DNA of 64,000 nucleotides from Limnohabitans sp. B9-3 (GTDB lineage: Bacteria > Pseudomonadota > Gammaproteobacteria > Burkholderiales > Burkholderiaceae_C): contig NZ_NESI01000003.1 of NCBI RefSeq assembly GCF_002778325.1, positions 124,001-188,000 of the forward strand, given 5' to 3'. The notes beneath the pieces are model-generated. The model was not told the DNA's origin, did no database searches, and saw only the letters and a program-made list of their open reading frames with translations. Within the stretch, counting starts at the first letter, position 1. Each line of letters starts with the position of its first letter. This document shows positions 8,273 to 16,910 of this stretch, in pieces. Position numbers and translations under genes: made by a program.

Positions 8273-8914
8273 ATGGCCTACACCCGCAGAACCAAAGACC
8301 AAATGGCCGCCCGCGTGGCGCAGGACATGCCCGAAGGCGCCTATGTGAATTTGGGCATTGGCATGCCCACCTTGGTGGCCAACCACCTGCCAGCCGGCTT
8401 AGAAATTATTTTGCACAGCGAGAACGGCATCTTGGGCATGGGCCCTGCGCCAGCTGCAGGCGAAGAAGATTTTGACTTGATCAACGCGGGTAAGCAGCCC
8501 GTGACCCTGATGCCGGGTGGGTCGTATTTTCACCACACCGACAGCTTCGCCATGATGCGTGGCGGCCACTTGGACATTTGCGTGTTGGGCGCATTTCAAG
8601 TCAGCGAGCATGGCGATTTGGCCAATTGGCACACCGGCGAACCCGGTGCGATTCCCGCAGTAGGCGGAGCCATGGATTTGGCGATTGGTGCCAAGCAAAC
8701 CTGGGTGATGATGGATTTGCTCACCAAGCAAGGCCAAAGCAAAGTGGTCAGTCAGTGCACGTATCCGCTCACTGGCTTGGCGTGTGTGAAGCGCATTTAC
8801 ACCGACTTGGCCACCTTGGTGGTGTCACCCCAAGGCTTGCAGTTGGTCGACTGTGTGGACGGCTTGTCGCATGCTGAGCTAGAGCAGTTGGTCGGGTTGA
8901 AAATTCAGGCGTAA
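8273..8914 (+). CDS. pcaJ: 3-oxoadipate CoA-transferase subunit B
   Basis: 213-residue beta subunit. The catalytic glutamate is Glu50 in the SENGILGMGPAP motif, which forms the enzyme-CoA thioester. The ATG at 8273 follows the pcaI stop by 2 nt and has a strong AAGGAGG site 7 nt upstream; an in-frame TTG at 8267 overlaps pcaI and is less likely. It completes the pcaFIJ operon. Confidence 0.85.
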   Translation: MAYTRRTKDQMAARVAQDMPEGAYVNLGIGMPTLVANHLPAGLEIILHSENGILGMGPAPAAGEEDFDLINAGKQPVTLMPGGSYFHHTDSFAMMRGGHLDICVLGAFQVSEHGDLANWHTGEPGAIPAVGGAMDLAIGAKQTWVMMDLLTKQGQSKVVSQCTYPLTGLACVKRIYTDLATLVVSPQGLQLVDCVDGLSHAELEQLVGLKIQA

Positions 8915-8945
8915 AAAAAGCACTCAGCGTTCGCCGCTGAGTGCT
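8913..8945. terminator. Terminator between pcaJ and fpr
   Basis: An 11-bp inverted repeat (AGCACTCAGCG / CGCTGAGTGCT, loop TTCGC). On the minus strand it is followed by seven T, so it is a good terminator for the leftward fpr gene and a weaker one for pcaJ. Confidence 0.8.
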
Positions 8946-8963
8946 TGCTCGATTCGGCTTGGC

Positions 8964-9740
8964 TTACTGCTCAGCGAAAGCACGCTCAATCACAAAATCA
9001 CCAGGCTTGGTGGTGTTGCCTTCTTGAAATTGGCGTTCTTCCAGCATGTGCTTCAAGTCTTTGAGCATTTGTGGGCTACCGCAAATCATGACGCGGTCGC
9101 TCACGGGGTCGAGTGCAGGCAGACCGAGGTCGCTGAACATCTTGCCGCTTTCCATCGCATCGGTTAGGCGGCCTTGGTTGCGGAACGGCTCGCGGGTGAC
9201 GGTGGGGTAGTAGAGCAGCTGCTTGCTGACCATCTCGCCCAAAAACTCATGCTTGGGCAGCTCTTGGGTGATGTAGTCGTGGTAGGCCAGTTCTTTGACT
9301 TCACGCACGCCGTGCACCAAGATCACTTTTTCAAAGCGCTCATAGGTGTCGGGGTCGCGGATGACGCTCAAGAACGGCGCCATGCCTGTGCCTGTGGAGA
9401 GCAAATACAGGTTCTTGCCTGGTAACAAATAGTCGATCAACAAAGTGCCTGTGGGCTTACGGCCCACCACGATTTTGTCGCCGACTTTGATGTGTTGAAG
9501 CTTGGAGGTGAGCGGGCCGTCTGGCACCTTGATGCTCAAAAACTCCAGATGCTCTTCGTAATTGGGGCTGACGATGCTGTACGCGCGCAGCAACGGCTTG
9601 CCGTTTTCGCCACGCAGGCCAATCATGGTGAAGTGGCCGTTGGAGAAACGCAGCGCTTGGTCACGGGTGGTGGTGAAGCTGAACAGGCGATCGGTCCAGT
9701 GATGGACGGACAAAACTTCTTCTTCGAGAAATGCACTCAT
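8964..9740 (-). CDS. fpr: Ferredoxin--NADP reductase
   Basis: 258-residue flavoprotein. The FAD-binding RAYS motif is at 52-55, with SIVSPN following, and the NADP-binding segment STGTGMAPFLS begins near 115. The C-terminal FVIERAFAEQ tail resembles bacterial subclass I Fpr. It moves electrons between NADPH and ferredoxin or flavodoxin, supporting redox defence and iron-sulfur enzymes. It is monocistronic with its own terminator. A YfhL-type ferredoxin is encoded at 29798. Confidence 0.9.
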   Translation of the reverse strand: MSAFLEEEVLSVHHWTDRLFSFTTTRDQALRFSNGHFTMIGLRGENGKPLLRAYSIVSPNYEEHLEFLSIKVPDGPLTSKLQHIKVGDKIVVGRKPTGTLLIDYLLPGKNLYLLSTGTGMAPFLSVIRDPDTYERFEKVILVHGVREVKELAYHDYITQELPKHEFLGEMVSKQLLYYPTVTREPFRNQGRLTDAMESGKMFSDLGLPALDPVSDRVMICGSPQMLKDLKHMLEERQFQEGNTTKPGDFVIERAFAEQ

Positions 9741-9902
9741 GGGTTGAATAAATCTATAGAAATCAAGCCTCTAGTGTAGGTCAGTGCTTCAAACGCTGGG
9801 CTATAAGAACTTGAGCAAAGTTGCATATGGGGTGGGCACGGTGTTCGGGTGGGGTGATACATTTCTTAGCGTTTATTTTCTTATTTTTGTGTTTTTTACC
9901 CG

Positions 9903-10373
9903 ATGTCAGACGTCACCCCTTCTTTGCCTTTGACTGATTTACCAGGTCACCACATCCGCCGTTTGCAACAAATTGCGGTGGGCTTGTTCATGGAAGAGAC
10001 TCAGGCGTTTGGGCTCACGCCGGTGCAGTTTGCGGCGCTGAATGCGGTCGTCGCTCACCCGGGCATTGACCAAAGCACCTTAGCCGCCAGCATTGGGTTT
10101 GACACATCGACCATCGGTGGTGTGGTGGACCGCTTAGAAGCGCGTGCTTGGGTGAAGCGTCAGGTCTCGCCTGAGGACAGGCGAGCCCGTTTGTTGTATG
10201 CGACGCCCGAAGGGGCGCAGCTGCTTGTTCAGGTGCGTCCTTCGGTGTTGCGGACGCAGCAACGTATCTTGGGGCCCTTGTCTGAAGCGCAGCAACAAGA
10301 GTTTGTGAGTATGTTGATGGTTTTGGTCGAAGCCAACAACGATGCCAGCCGCGCACCGCGCAGTGGCGAATGA
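9903..10373 (+). CDS. MarR family transcriptional regulator
   Basis: 156-residue winged-helix regulator. The recognition region runs from about residue 40 to 95 (TPVQFAALNAVVAHPGIDQSTLAASIGFDTSTIGGVVDRL spans helix 2 to the recognition helix, then SPEDRRARLLYAT forms the wing with its conserved Asp-Arg). It probably binds DNA as a dimer and responds to a small aromatic ligand. It lies divergent from fpr and 84 nt upstream of a MaoC-like gene; a role in aromatic or fatty-acid metabolism is inference. Confidence 0.88.
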   Translation: MSDVTPSLPLTDLPGHHIRRLQQIAVGLFMEETQAFGLTPVQFAALNAVVAHPGIDQSTLAASIGFDTSTIGGVVDRLEARAWVKRQVSPEDRRARLLYATPEGAQLLVQVRPSVLRTQQRILGPLSEAQQQEFVSMLMVLVEANNDASRAPRSGE

Positions 10374-10457
10374 GGTAATCGTTTTAAGACGACTCGCTGT
10401 CTCTTCGTCGACAGCACGAACTTTGCAGTTGTTTCAATGTGCGTCAAAGTCGTGTCC

Positions 10458-10913
10458 ATGAAAATATTCAACACATTGCAAGACGTTCAAGCGTCGGTCG
10501 GTCAAGCAGGCGTTGTCAGCGATTGGCTGACCGTGACGCAAGACCAAGTTAACCAATTTGCCCAAGCCACTGGTGACCACCAGTGGATTCACATTGATCC
10601 TGAGCGTGCCAAAGAAGGACCTTTTGGCACCACCATCGCACATGGTTTTTTGACCTTGTCGCTGTTGCCGAGTTTTTACGCCACCGCCTTCAAGGTGGAC
10701 AACGTGCGCATGGGGGTGAATTACGGCTTGAACAAGGTTCGCTTCACCTCGCCTGTCCCCGTGGGCAGCCGTTTGCGGGCGCACATGGTGCTGCAAGCTT
10801 GCGAGCCGATTGACGGCAACGGGATGCAGCTGACTTGGCAAGTGACGGTGCAACGCGAGGGTTCTGAAAAACCTGTGTGTGTGGCCGAGTCACTGACTAG
10901 GCTTTATGCGTAA
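10458..10913 (+). CDS. MaoC family (R)-specific enoyl-CoA hydratase-like protein
   Basis: 151-residue single hot-dog-fold protein with the hydratase motif [11 protein letters not shown]; Asp40 and His45 are the likely catalytic pair. Family members hydrate trans-2-enoyl-CoA in fatty-acid or polyhydroxyalkanoate metabolism. The ATG at 10458 is preferred over the longer frame from 10437 because the fold begins there. It overlaps the 3' end of the convergent trmL gene by 17 nt. The real substrate is not evident. Confidence 0.82.
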   Translation: MKIFNTLQDVQASVGQAGVVSDWLTVTQDQVNQFAQATGDHQWIHIDPERAKEGPFGTTIAHGFLTLSLLPSFYATAFKVDNVRMGVNYGLNKVRFTSPVPVGSRLRAHMVLQACEPIDGNGMQLTWQVTVQREGSEKPVCVAESLTRLYA

Positions 10914-11367
10914 ACCCGTTTTGTCGCCAAGCTTCAAACACGATCACCGCGACGGCGTTTGACAGGTTGAGGCTGCGTTGGCCCTCGCGCATGGGCAAAC
11001 GCAGGCGTTGGTTGAGGGGGAAGGTGTCGCGCACTTCAGCAGGCAAACCGCTGGTTTCTGAACCAAAAACCAACCAGTCGCCCGGCTGGAATGCCACGTC
11101 GTGTGCTGTGCCCGAGCCCTTAGTGGTGAGGGCGAACAGGCGATCTGTGGCTGGCTTGGCGTCTTTTAAAAATGACGCCCAATTGGCATGGCGCAAAACC
11201 GGCGCGTACTCGTGGTAGTCGAGGCCGGCACGGCGCATGTGCTTGTCATCCATCGAAAACCCCAAGGGTTCTATCAAATGCAAGCTGCAACCTGTGTTGG
11301 CCGCTAAGCGGATGATGTTGCCCGTGTTGGGGGGGATTTCTGGGTGCACGAGGACGATATGAAACAT
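10897..11367 (-). CDS. trmL: tRNA (cytidine(34)-2'-O)-methyltransferase
   Basis: 156-residue SPOUT methyltransferase. It starts [21 protein letters not shown] and contains the knot motifs [11 protein letters not shown] and [18 protein letters not shown] of TrmL. It methylates the wobble ribose of tRNA-Leu species. The start at 11367 comes 2 nt after the comF stop, so it is co-transcribed with comF. Longer upstream frames overlap comF and are not family-like. Confidence 0.92.
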   Translation of the reverse strand: MFHIVLVHPEIPPNTGNIIRLAANTGCSLHLIEPLGFSMDDKHMRRAGLDYHEYAPVLRHANWASFLKDAKPATDRLFALTTKGSGTAHDVAFQPGDWLVFGSETSGLPAEVRDTFPLNQRLRLPMREGQRSLNLSNAVAVIVFEAWRQNGFTHKA

Positions 11368-11369
11368 GC

Positions 11370-12107
11370 CTACATTGTCTCGCGTGTTTCCGTACGTGCA
11401 AAGACCACGGCCGTGATGTGTGAGGCACCCGCGGCACGCAATGTGCGCGCCGCCTCGAACAACGATGCCCCAGTGGTCATCACATCGTCCACCAACACGA
11501 CGCGTTGACCGTGCACGAAAGCCATGCGCGCGGGGTCTATCCAAAAAGCATCGCGCACGTTTTCAAATCGGGCGTCGCGCTCAGCCCCAACTTGATGGGC
11601 GCTGTCTGTGGCACGTTGCAAGGTGTGGGCGTCTGCTTTGTCGGGGGCGAGGTGACGGGCCAGTTCGAAGGCTTGGTTAAAACCGCGTTCGCGCAGCCGT
11701 TGGGCAGATAAAGGCATGGCGATCACGGCGTGTGCCGCGTCTAGGGCCGGTTCCACCCAAGGCGCATGCCGCATGACCTCGGCCAAGCTGCGGCCCAGGC
11801 TCGGGTCAGCTTGAAATTTGAAGCGAGCGATGCATTCAGACCATGGGAATGAGTAACTCACCGCTGCCACGCAGGCATCCAGTGGCGGCGGGTTTTGGGT
11901 GCATGGGTGGCAAGTGGCTTGATTGAGGGTCAGGGCGCAGCTTGGGCAGCGTACCCGCGGTTGTGCATAGAGGGCTATGCAGTTTTCACACACGGGTCGG
12001 CTAGGCCAAGCTTGGCAAACCTGGCAAAGGCTTGGCCAATGGTGTAACTTGAGAAATGGGTTCAACCCAAGTCCGAACAAGGCTTTGCTGCGGGATGCAA
12101 ACGTCAT
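11370..12107 (-). CDS. ComF family phosphoribosyltransferase-like protein
   Basis: 245-residue protein with N-terminal CxxC pairs (CQVC, CENC, CPSC, CHPC), probably a zinc finger. A C-terminal phosphoribosyltransferase fold follows, with the PRPP-loop motif [13 protein letters not shown] near residue 208. ComF proteins aid natural DNA uptake, moving single strands across the inner membrane, and may have other roles where competence is absent. It lies directly upstream of trmL and divergent from the methyltransferase at 12129. Confidence 0.85.
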   Translation of the reverse strand: MTFASRSKALFGLGLNPFLKLHHWPSLCQVCQAWPSRPVCENCIALYAQPRVRCPSCALTLNQATCHPCTQNPPPLDACVAAVSYSFPWSECIARFKFQADPSLGRSLAEVMRHAPWVEPALDAAHAVIAMPLSAQRLRERGFNQAFELARHLAPDKADAHTLQRATDSAHQVGAERDARFENVRDAFWIDPARMAFVHGQRVVLVDDVMTTGASLFEAARTLRAAGASHITAVVFARTETRETM

Positions 12108-12128
12108 GCCTCAATATACTGCTGACCC

Positions 12129-13031
12129 ATGTCCGAACTTGTCACTGACTCTCCCCCAACCCTTGACCCTATTGCCAGCGCCCGTTGGGCGCAGTGGCCC
12201 CACGCGCAGTCGCCTTGGCTGAATGAAGAGGTCGGGCGTCGAATGGCAGACCGCCTGCAATGGATTCGTCTCGAACCGCAACGCTGGGTGGACTGGGCAC
12301 CTCTGAGCGGAGGTCTCCAAACTCACAGAACCGTGCAGGCTCGCTACCCCAAGGCCTTGTGTGATGTGGTGGAGTCCACTGCAGCGCTTGCTGCAAGGGC
12401 TAAAAAAGAGCTGCAAGCCCCCTGGTGGCAGAGGTTGGCGCGTTCTGATGTCGTGTCAATGGATCAACCCGAATCCGGCGCAGCAGAGATGGTGTGGGCC
12501 AATATGGCGCTGCATACCGCCGCTGACCCACAGGCTTTGTTGCGTCAATGGCACGACATGCTGGCAGTCGACGGATTTTTGATGTTCTCGTGTCTTGGGC
12601 CTGACACCCTGCGCGAGTTGCACGCCGCCTACTACAAAGCGGGTTGGCCACCAGCCAGCCATGCGTTCACCGATATGCACGATTGGGGTGATATGTTGGT
12701 ACAAGCAGGTTTTGCGGAGCCTGTCATGGACATGGAGCGCATCACCCTCACGTATGACAGCCCAGCGAGCCTGATCGCCGAATGCCGAGTTTTGGGTCGT
12801 AATTTGCACCGCGGTCGATTTGCCAATTTGCGTGGACGGACCTGGCGTGCCCAGCTGGAGCAGATCTTGTCGACGCTGGCTCAGCCCTCGCAAGACGGAC
12901 GATTGGTGGTCACGGTTGAGGTCATTTACGGCCATGCCTTGAAACCCCTACCACGTGCCAAGATGAGCAGTGAAAGCACCGTGACACTTCAGGCCATGAG
13001 GTCTCTGCTGAATCAGTCGAAGCGCGGTTGA
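12129..13031 (+). CDS. BioC-like SAM-dependent methyltransferase
   Basis: 300-residue protein. The N-terminal half has PIASARWAQWPHAQSPWLNEEVGRRMADRL, reminiscent of BioC (malonyl-ACP methyltransferase, start of biotin synthesis). A methyltransferase core follows: MVWANMALHTAADPQ near 120 and GFLMFSCLGPDTLRELHAAY near 147. The classic glycine-rich motif I is poorly conserved, so activity is uncertain. It lies divergent from comF and about 120 nt upstream of coxB, an arrangement I recall from related Burkholderiales. BioC is the best guess. Confidence 0.6.
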   Translation: MSELVTDSPPTLDPIASARWAQWPHAQSPWLNEEVGRRMADRLQWIRLEPQRWVDWAPLSGGLQTHRTVQARYPKALCDVVESTAALAARAKKELQAPWWQRLARSDVVSMDQPESGAAEMVWANMALHTAADPQALLRQWHDMLAVDGFLMFSCLGPDTLRELHAAYYKAGWPPASHAFTDMHDWGDMLVQAGFAEPVMDMERITLTYDSPASLIAECRVLGRNLHRGRFANLRGRTWRAQLEQILSTLAQPSQDGRLVVTVEVIYGHALKPLPRAKMSSESTVTLQAMRSLLNQSKRG

Positions 13032-13153
13032 GGCTTGCTAGAATGCGAGTTGGATTTTTTATAGGGCAAACACCAACCCCCGATGCTGAGTCAAATCAGT
13101 ATTTGACGTGTGTTTGTAAAGCTGAGGGCTATCAATTGAGGCAATCTAACGTG

Positions 13154-14320
13154 ATGAAGAACAATCTTTTACAAAAGGTGGCTTCGGGTTTGCTGTTCGC
13201 CGCCGCCTGGGCGAGTACAGCAGCTTGGGCTGTGAATGACTTGCCTGGAGGTCCAGGTGTGCGACAACTGAACTTGCAGGTCGGCGCGACAAAAATTGCC
13301 CAAGAGCAAGCTTGGCTGCATTGGTTCATGTTGATCATCTGTACAGTCATTTTTGTGGCTGTATTTGGTGTGATGTTTTATTCGATTTGGAAACACCGCA
13401 AATCAGTGGGCCACAAGCCAGCTACGTTTCACGAGTCTGTGAATGTTGAGATTGCATGGACCGTGATTCCTTTTGTGATCGTGATCTTGATGGCGCTGCC
13501 CGCCACCAAGGCCGTCGTGGCACAAAAAGACACGTCAAACGCTGACCTGACCATCAAAGCCACGGGTTACCAGTGGAAATGGGGTTACGACTACATCAAA
13601 GGACAAGGCGAGGGGATTGCTTTTATCTCTACCTTGGACAATGCCCACCGCGAAATGTCTAACAACGGCGCCAAAGGCGTTGACTTGGACGACTACTTGC
13701 TCAAAGTGGACAATCCTTTGGTGGTCCCCGTCAATCAAAAAGTTCGCATCATCACCACGGCCAATGACGTGATTCACGCCTTTGCAGTGCCCTCTTTGGG
13801 TGTGAAGCAAGATGCCATTCCTGGCTTTGTTCGTGACACTTGGTTCCGTGCTGAAACCGTGGGTGACTATCACGGTCAATGCCAAGAGCTTTGCGGTAAA
13901 GAACATGCTTACATGCCCATCCACGTTAAGGTGGTGAGCGCAGAAGACTACACCGTCTGGGTGGCAGACCAACAAAAGAAGATGGCCGCGTTGCAAGACG
14001 ATCCATCCAAAGTTTGGACGTTGGACGACATCACCAAGCGCGGTGAAAAGGTCTACGCTGCCAACTGTTCAGCCTGTCATCAGCCTAACGGCAAAGGCGC
14101 AGGCCCAATCAAGCCACTCGACGGCGCGGCCGTTGTGTTGGATGCTGACAAGCTCAAGGAAATCAAAGTGTTGTTGAACGGTCAAAACAATTTGGCGATG
14201 CCAAGCTGGAAACAGCTGAGCGACACAGACATTGCTGCCGTGATCAGCTACACCAAAAACAGTTGGTCGAACAAGACGGGTCAGGTCGTTCAGCCTGCCG
14301 ACGTCAAAGCCGCCCGTTAA
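13154..14320 (+). CDS. coxB: Cytochrome c oxidase subunit II with fused cytochrome c
   Basis: 388-residue inner-membrane protein. It has a signal peptide (1-26), two transmembrane helices (about 55-77 and 100-118) and a periplasmic CuA domain. The copper ligands are all present: His208, Cys243, Cys247, His251 and Met254 in YHGQCQELCGKEHAYM. A C-terminal cytochrome c domain with heme motif CSACH (305-309) makes it a caa3-type subunit that accepts electrons directly. The ATG at 13154 gives the signal peptide; the frame extends upstream to 13028 without a plausible start. It heads the cox operon. Confidence 0.95.
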   Translation: MKNNLLQKVASGLLFAAAWASTAAWAVNDLPGGPGVRQLNLQVGATKIAQEQAWLHWFMLIICTVIFVAVFGVMFYSIWKHRKSVGHKPATFHESVNVEIAWTVIPFVIVILMALPATKAVVAQKDTSNADLTIKATGYQWKWGYDYIKGQGEGIAFISTLDNAHREMSNNGAKGVDLDDYLLKVDNPLVVPVNQKVRIITTANDVIHAFAVPSLGVKQDAIPGFVRDTWFRAETVGDYHGQCQELCGKEHAYMPIHVKVVSAEDYTVWVADQQKKMAALQDDPSKVWTLDDITKRGEKVYAANCSACHQPNGKGAGPIKPLDGAAVVLDADKLKEIKVLLNGQNNLAMPSWKQLSDTDIAAVISYTKNSWSNKTGQVVQPADVKAAR

Positions 14321-14347
14321 TTCACTAGCGTTGAGAAGGAAACAATC

Positions 14348-15976
14348 ATGAGCGCAGTCCTAGACTCTCACGGCCACGCAGTGGGTGACCACGGCCACGA
14401 CCACCACGGGGCCCCTCACGGCTGGCGCCGTTGGGTTTACGCGACCAACCACAAAGACATTGGTACTTTGTATATGTTGTTCGCATTCAGCATGTTGATG
14501 ATTGGCGGCGTTTTGGCGCTGCTGATTCGTGCAGAACTGTTCCAACCTGGCTTGCAATTGGTGAACCCTGAGTTGTTCAACCAATTCACCACCATGCACG
14601 GTCTGATCATGGTGTTTGGCGCCATCATGCCGGCCTTCGTGGGTTTTGCAAACTGGATGATTCCGTTGCAAATCGGCGCTTCTGACATGGCTTTTGCCCG
14701 CATGAACAACTTCAGCTTTTGGTTGATGATTCCTGCAGCAGCCATGTTGGCAGGTTCGTTCTTCATGCCCGGCGGTGCTCCTGCTGCTGGTTGGACTTTG
14801 TACGCACCGTTGACCCTGCAAATGGGACCATCGATGGATGCAGGCATTTTTGCCCTGCACATCTTGGGTGCTTCGTCCATCATGGGTTCGATCAACATCA
14901 TCGTCACCATCTTGAACATGCGCGCACCTGGCATGACCTTGATGAAGATGCCCATGTTCGTTTGGACATGGTTGATCACGGCTTACTTGTTGATCGCTGT
15001 GATGCCCGTTTTGGCTGGCGCGATCACCATGACATTGACGGACCGCCATTTCGGCACCACGTTCTTCAACCCCGCCGGTGGTGGTGACCCGATCATGTAC
15101 CAGCACATTTTCTGGTTCTTCGGTCACCCTGAGGTGTACATCATGATCTTGCCGGCCTTCGGCATCATCAGCCACATCGTGCCTGCCTTTGCCCGTAAGC
15201 GTTTGTTCGGTTATGCCTCTATGGTGTACGCCACTTCGTCGATCGCGATTTTGTCGTTCATCGTCTGGGCGCATCACATGTATGCCACCGGCATGCCTGT
15301 GACCGGGCAGTTGTTCTTTATGTACGCCACGATGTTGATCTCTGTGCCAACAGGCGTGAAAGTGTTCAACTGGATCGCGACCATGTGGAAAGGTTCGATG
15401 ACGTTCGAGACCCCCATGTTGTTTGCTGTGGGCTTCATCTTCGTGTTCACGATGGGTGGTTTCACTGGCTTGATCTTGTCGATGGCACCCATTGACACGC
15501 AAGTGCAAGACACGTACTACGTGGTGGCTCACTTCCACTATGTGTTGGTGGCAGGCTCCTTGTTTGCCATGTTCGCTGGCTTCTACTACTGGTGCCCCAA
15601 GTGGACTGGCGTGATGTACAACGAAACTCGCGGCAAGATTCACTTCTGGTGGACCCTGATCTCGTTCAACGTGACCTTCTTCCCCATGCACTTCTTGGGC
15701 TTGGCCGGTATGCCACGTCGCTACGCTGATTACCCCATGCAGTTTGCCGACTTCAACGCTTTGGCGTCGGTCGGTGCTTTCTTCTTTGGTTTTGCGCAGG
15801 TTTACTTCTTCTTGTGGGTCGTTTTGCCTGCCATGCGCGGCAACGGTGTGAAAGCTTCTGCCAAGCCATGGGAAGCTGCGGAAGGCTTGGAGTGGGAAGT
15901 TCCTTCTCCTGCACCTTTCCACACCTTTGAAAACCCACCCAAGCTGGATGCGACTGCAACCCGCGTGATTGGCTAA
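14348..15976 (+). CDS. ctaD: Cytochrome c oxidase subunit I
   Basis: 542-residue catalytic subunit with twelve predicted transmembrane helices, carrying low-spin heme, the heme-copper centre and proton channels. Recognisable segments are TMHGLIMVFGAIMPAF (heme ligand His), WFFGHPEVYIMILP with the cross-linked His-Tyr pair, the HHMYATGMPV stretch and VAHFHYVLV. A His-rich N-terminus (GHAVGDHGHDHHGAPHG) is typical of Burkholderiales. It follows coxB by 27 nt with a GAAGGAAA ribosome-binding site. Confidence 0.97.
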   Translation: MSAVLDSHGHAVGDHGHDHHGAPHGWRRWVYATNHKDIGTLYMLFAFSMLMIGGVLALLIRAELFQPGLQLVNPELFNQFTTMHGLIMVFGAIMPAFVGFANWMIPLQIGASDMAFARMNNFSFWLMIPAAAMLAGSFFMPGGAPAAGWTLYAPLTLQMGPSMDAGIFALHILGASSIMGSINIIVTILNMRAPGMTLMKMPMFVWTWLITAYLLIAVMPVLAGAITMTLTDRHFGTTFFNPAGGGDPIMYQHIFWFFGHPEVYIMILPAFGIISHIVPAFARKRLFGYASMVYATSSIAILSFIVWAHHMYATGMPVTGQLFFMYATMLISVPTGVKVFNWIATMWKGSMTFETPMLFAVGFIFVFTMGGFTGLILSMAPIDTQVQDTYYVVAHFHYVLVAGSLFAMFAGFYYWCPKWTGVMYNETRGKIHFWWTLISFNVTFFPMHFLGLAGMPRRYADYPMQFADFNALASVGAFFFGFAQVYFFLWVVLPAMRGNGVKASAKPWEAAEGLEWEVPSPAPFHTFENPPKLDATATRVIG

Positions 15977-16092
15977 TGATGACAACGCCTGAGCAGCGCA
16001 AAAAGAACCTCCGCATGGGCCTGATCCTGGCCTCTGTGGCGGTGGTCTTCTTTGTTGGCTTTTTGGCCAAAATCATGCTGCTGAATCGCTAA
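15976..16092 (+). CDS. Cytochrome oxidase small assembly protein
   Basis: A 38-codon ORF (ATG at 15976; a second in-frame ATG at 15979). Its start overlaps the ctaD stop (TAATG), indicating translational coupling. It encodes a basic N-terminus (TPEQRKKNLRMG) followed by one transmembrane helix (LILASVAVVFFVGFLAKIML). Tiny proteins of this build sit between ctaD and ctaG in Burkholderiales and are annotated as oxidase assembly proteins. It is easily missed because of its size; experimental function is unknown to me. Confidence 0.75.
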   Translation: MMTTPEQRKKNLRMGLILASVAVVFFVGFLAKIMLLNR

Positions 16093-16096
16093 AGCC

Positions 16097-16702
16097 ATGT
16101 CGACCACGCGCAACAACTTGCTGATGTTTAAAAAGCTGCTCGTCGTGGCAGCTGGCATGTTTGCGTTTGGTTACGCCTTGGTGCCCATGTACAAAGCAAT
16201 TTGTGAGTTCACGGGCATCAACATCTTGGCTTTAGGTGAGCGTGAACTGCCAGGTTCGGGTTCTGCTCGTGCCAAAGCGACCAACACGCAAATTGACACC
16301 AGCCGCACCATCACGGTGGAGTTTGATGCCAACGCACGTGGTCCTTGGAGGTTCAAGCCTGCGCAAAGCTCGTTGCAAGTTCATCCGGGCGAGATGATGA
16401 CGGTCATGTACGAATTTGAAAACGTGCAGGACCGTGTCATGTCGGCCCAAGCCATTCCCAGTTATGCGCCTCGCCAAGCGGCAGCGCATTTCAACAAGTT
16501 GGAATGTTTTTGTTTCAACCAATACACCTTGGCGCCTGGCGAGAAAAAAGAGTGGCCTGTGGTGTTTGTGATTGACCCTAAGCTGGGCAAAGATGTGACC
16601 ACCATCACCTTGTCTTACACCTTCTTTGAAGTGGGCTCTAAAACCCCACCTGCACCGACAGCCGCTTTGAGTGTGCTGCCTAAAGTTGGAGCAGGCGTGT
16701 GA
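16097..16702 (+). CDS. ctaG: Cytochrome c oxidase assembly protein CtaG/Cox11
   Basis: 201-residue membrane-anchored copper chaperone that delivers copper to the CuB site of subunit I. One N-terminal transmembrane helix (about 12-30) precedes a periplasmic immunoglobulin-like domain with the copper motif ECFCFNQYTL. The YEFENVQDRVMSAQAIPSYAP stretch is also family-typical. It lies 4 nt after the small assembly ORF and overlaps the DUF2970 gene by 4 nt, so it is translated as part of the cox operon. Confidence 0.95.
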   Translation: MSTTRNNLLMFKKLLVVAAGMFAFGYALVPMYKAICEFTGINILALGERELPGSGSARAKATNTQIDTSRTITVEFDANARGPWRFKPAQSSLQVHPGEMMTVMYEFENVQDRVMSAQAIPSYAPRQAAAHFNKLECFCFNQYTLAPGEKKEWPVVFVIDPKLGKDVTTITLSYTFFEVGSKTPPAPTAALSVLPKVGAGV

Positions 16703-16893
16703 GTGACAAATCGTCTTTGTGGCACTCTGTGCGCGCTGTGGCTTGGTCATTTATCGGAATTCGCAAACGAAGCGGGTTCGAAGAGGACGTGGCCAACATC
16801 AAACCTTTGCATGTGCTGGGTGTGGGTGTTGTCGCTGCGTTGTTGTTTGTGATTGGTTTGATCGTGTTGGTCAATCTGGTCGTTGCTAAATAA
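16699..16893 (+). CDS. DUF2970 small membrane protein
   Basis: 64-residue protein starting at GTG 16699, overlapping the ctaG stop by 4 nt. An N-terminal amphipathic part (VRAVAWSFIGIRKRSGFEED) precedes one transmembrane helix (VLGVGVVAALLFVIGLIVLVN). This matches DUF2970, which accompanies cox genes in betaproteobacteria. A role in oxidase assembly is suggested only by position. Confidence 0.85.
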   Translation: MSDKSSLWHSVRAVAWSFIGIRKRSGFEEDVANIKPLHVLGVGVVAALLFVIGLIVLVNLVVAK

Positions 16894-16910
16894 GAATTGA
16901 AGGAGTGAAC

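Noticed and set aside
14360..15985. 541-codon open frame antisense to ctaD
   Set aside because: It mirrors the codon pattern of a highly conserved oxidase gene on the other strand, is rich in His/Gln/Arg without domain character and has no ribosome-binding site.
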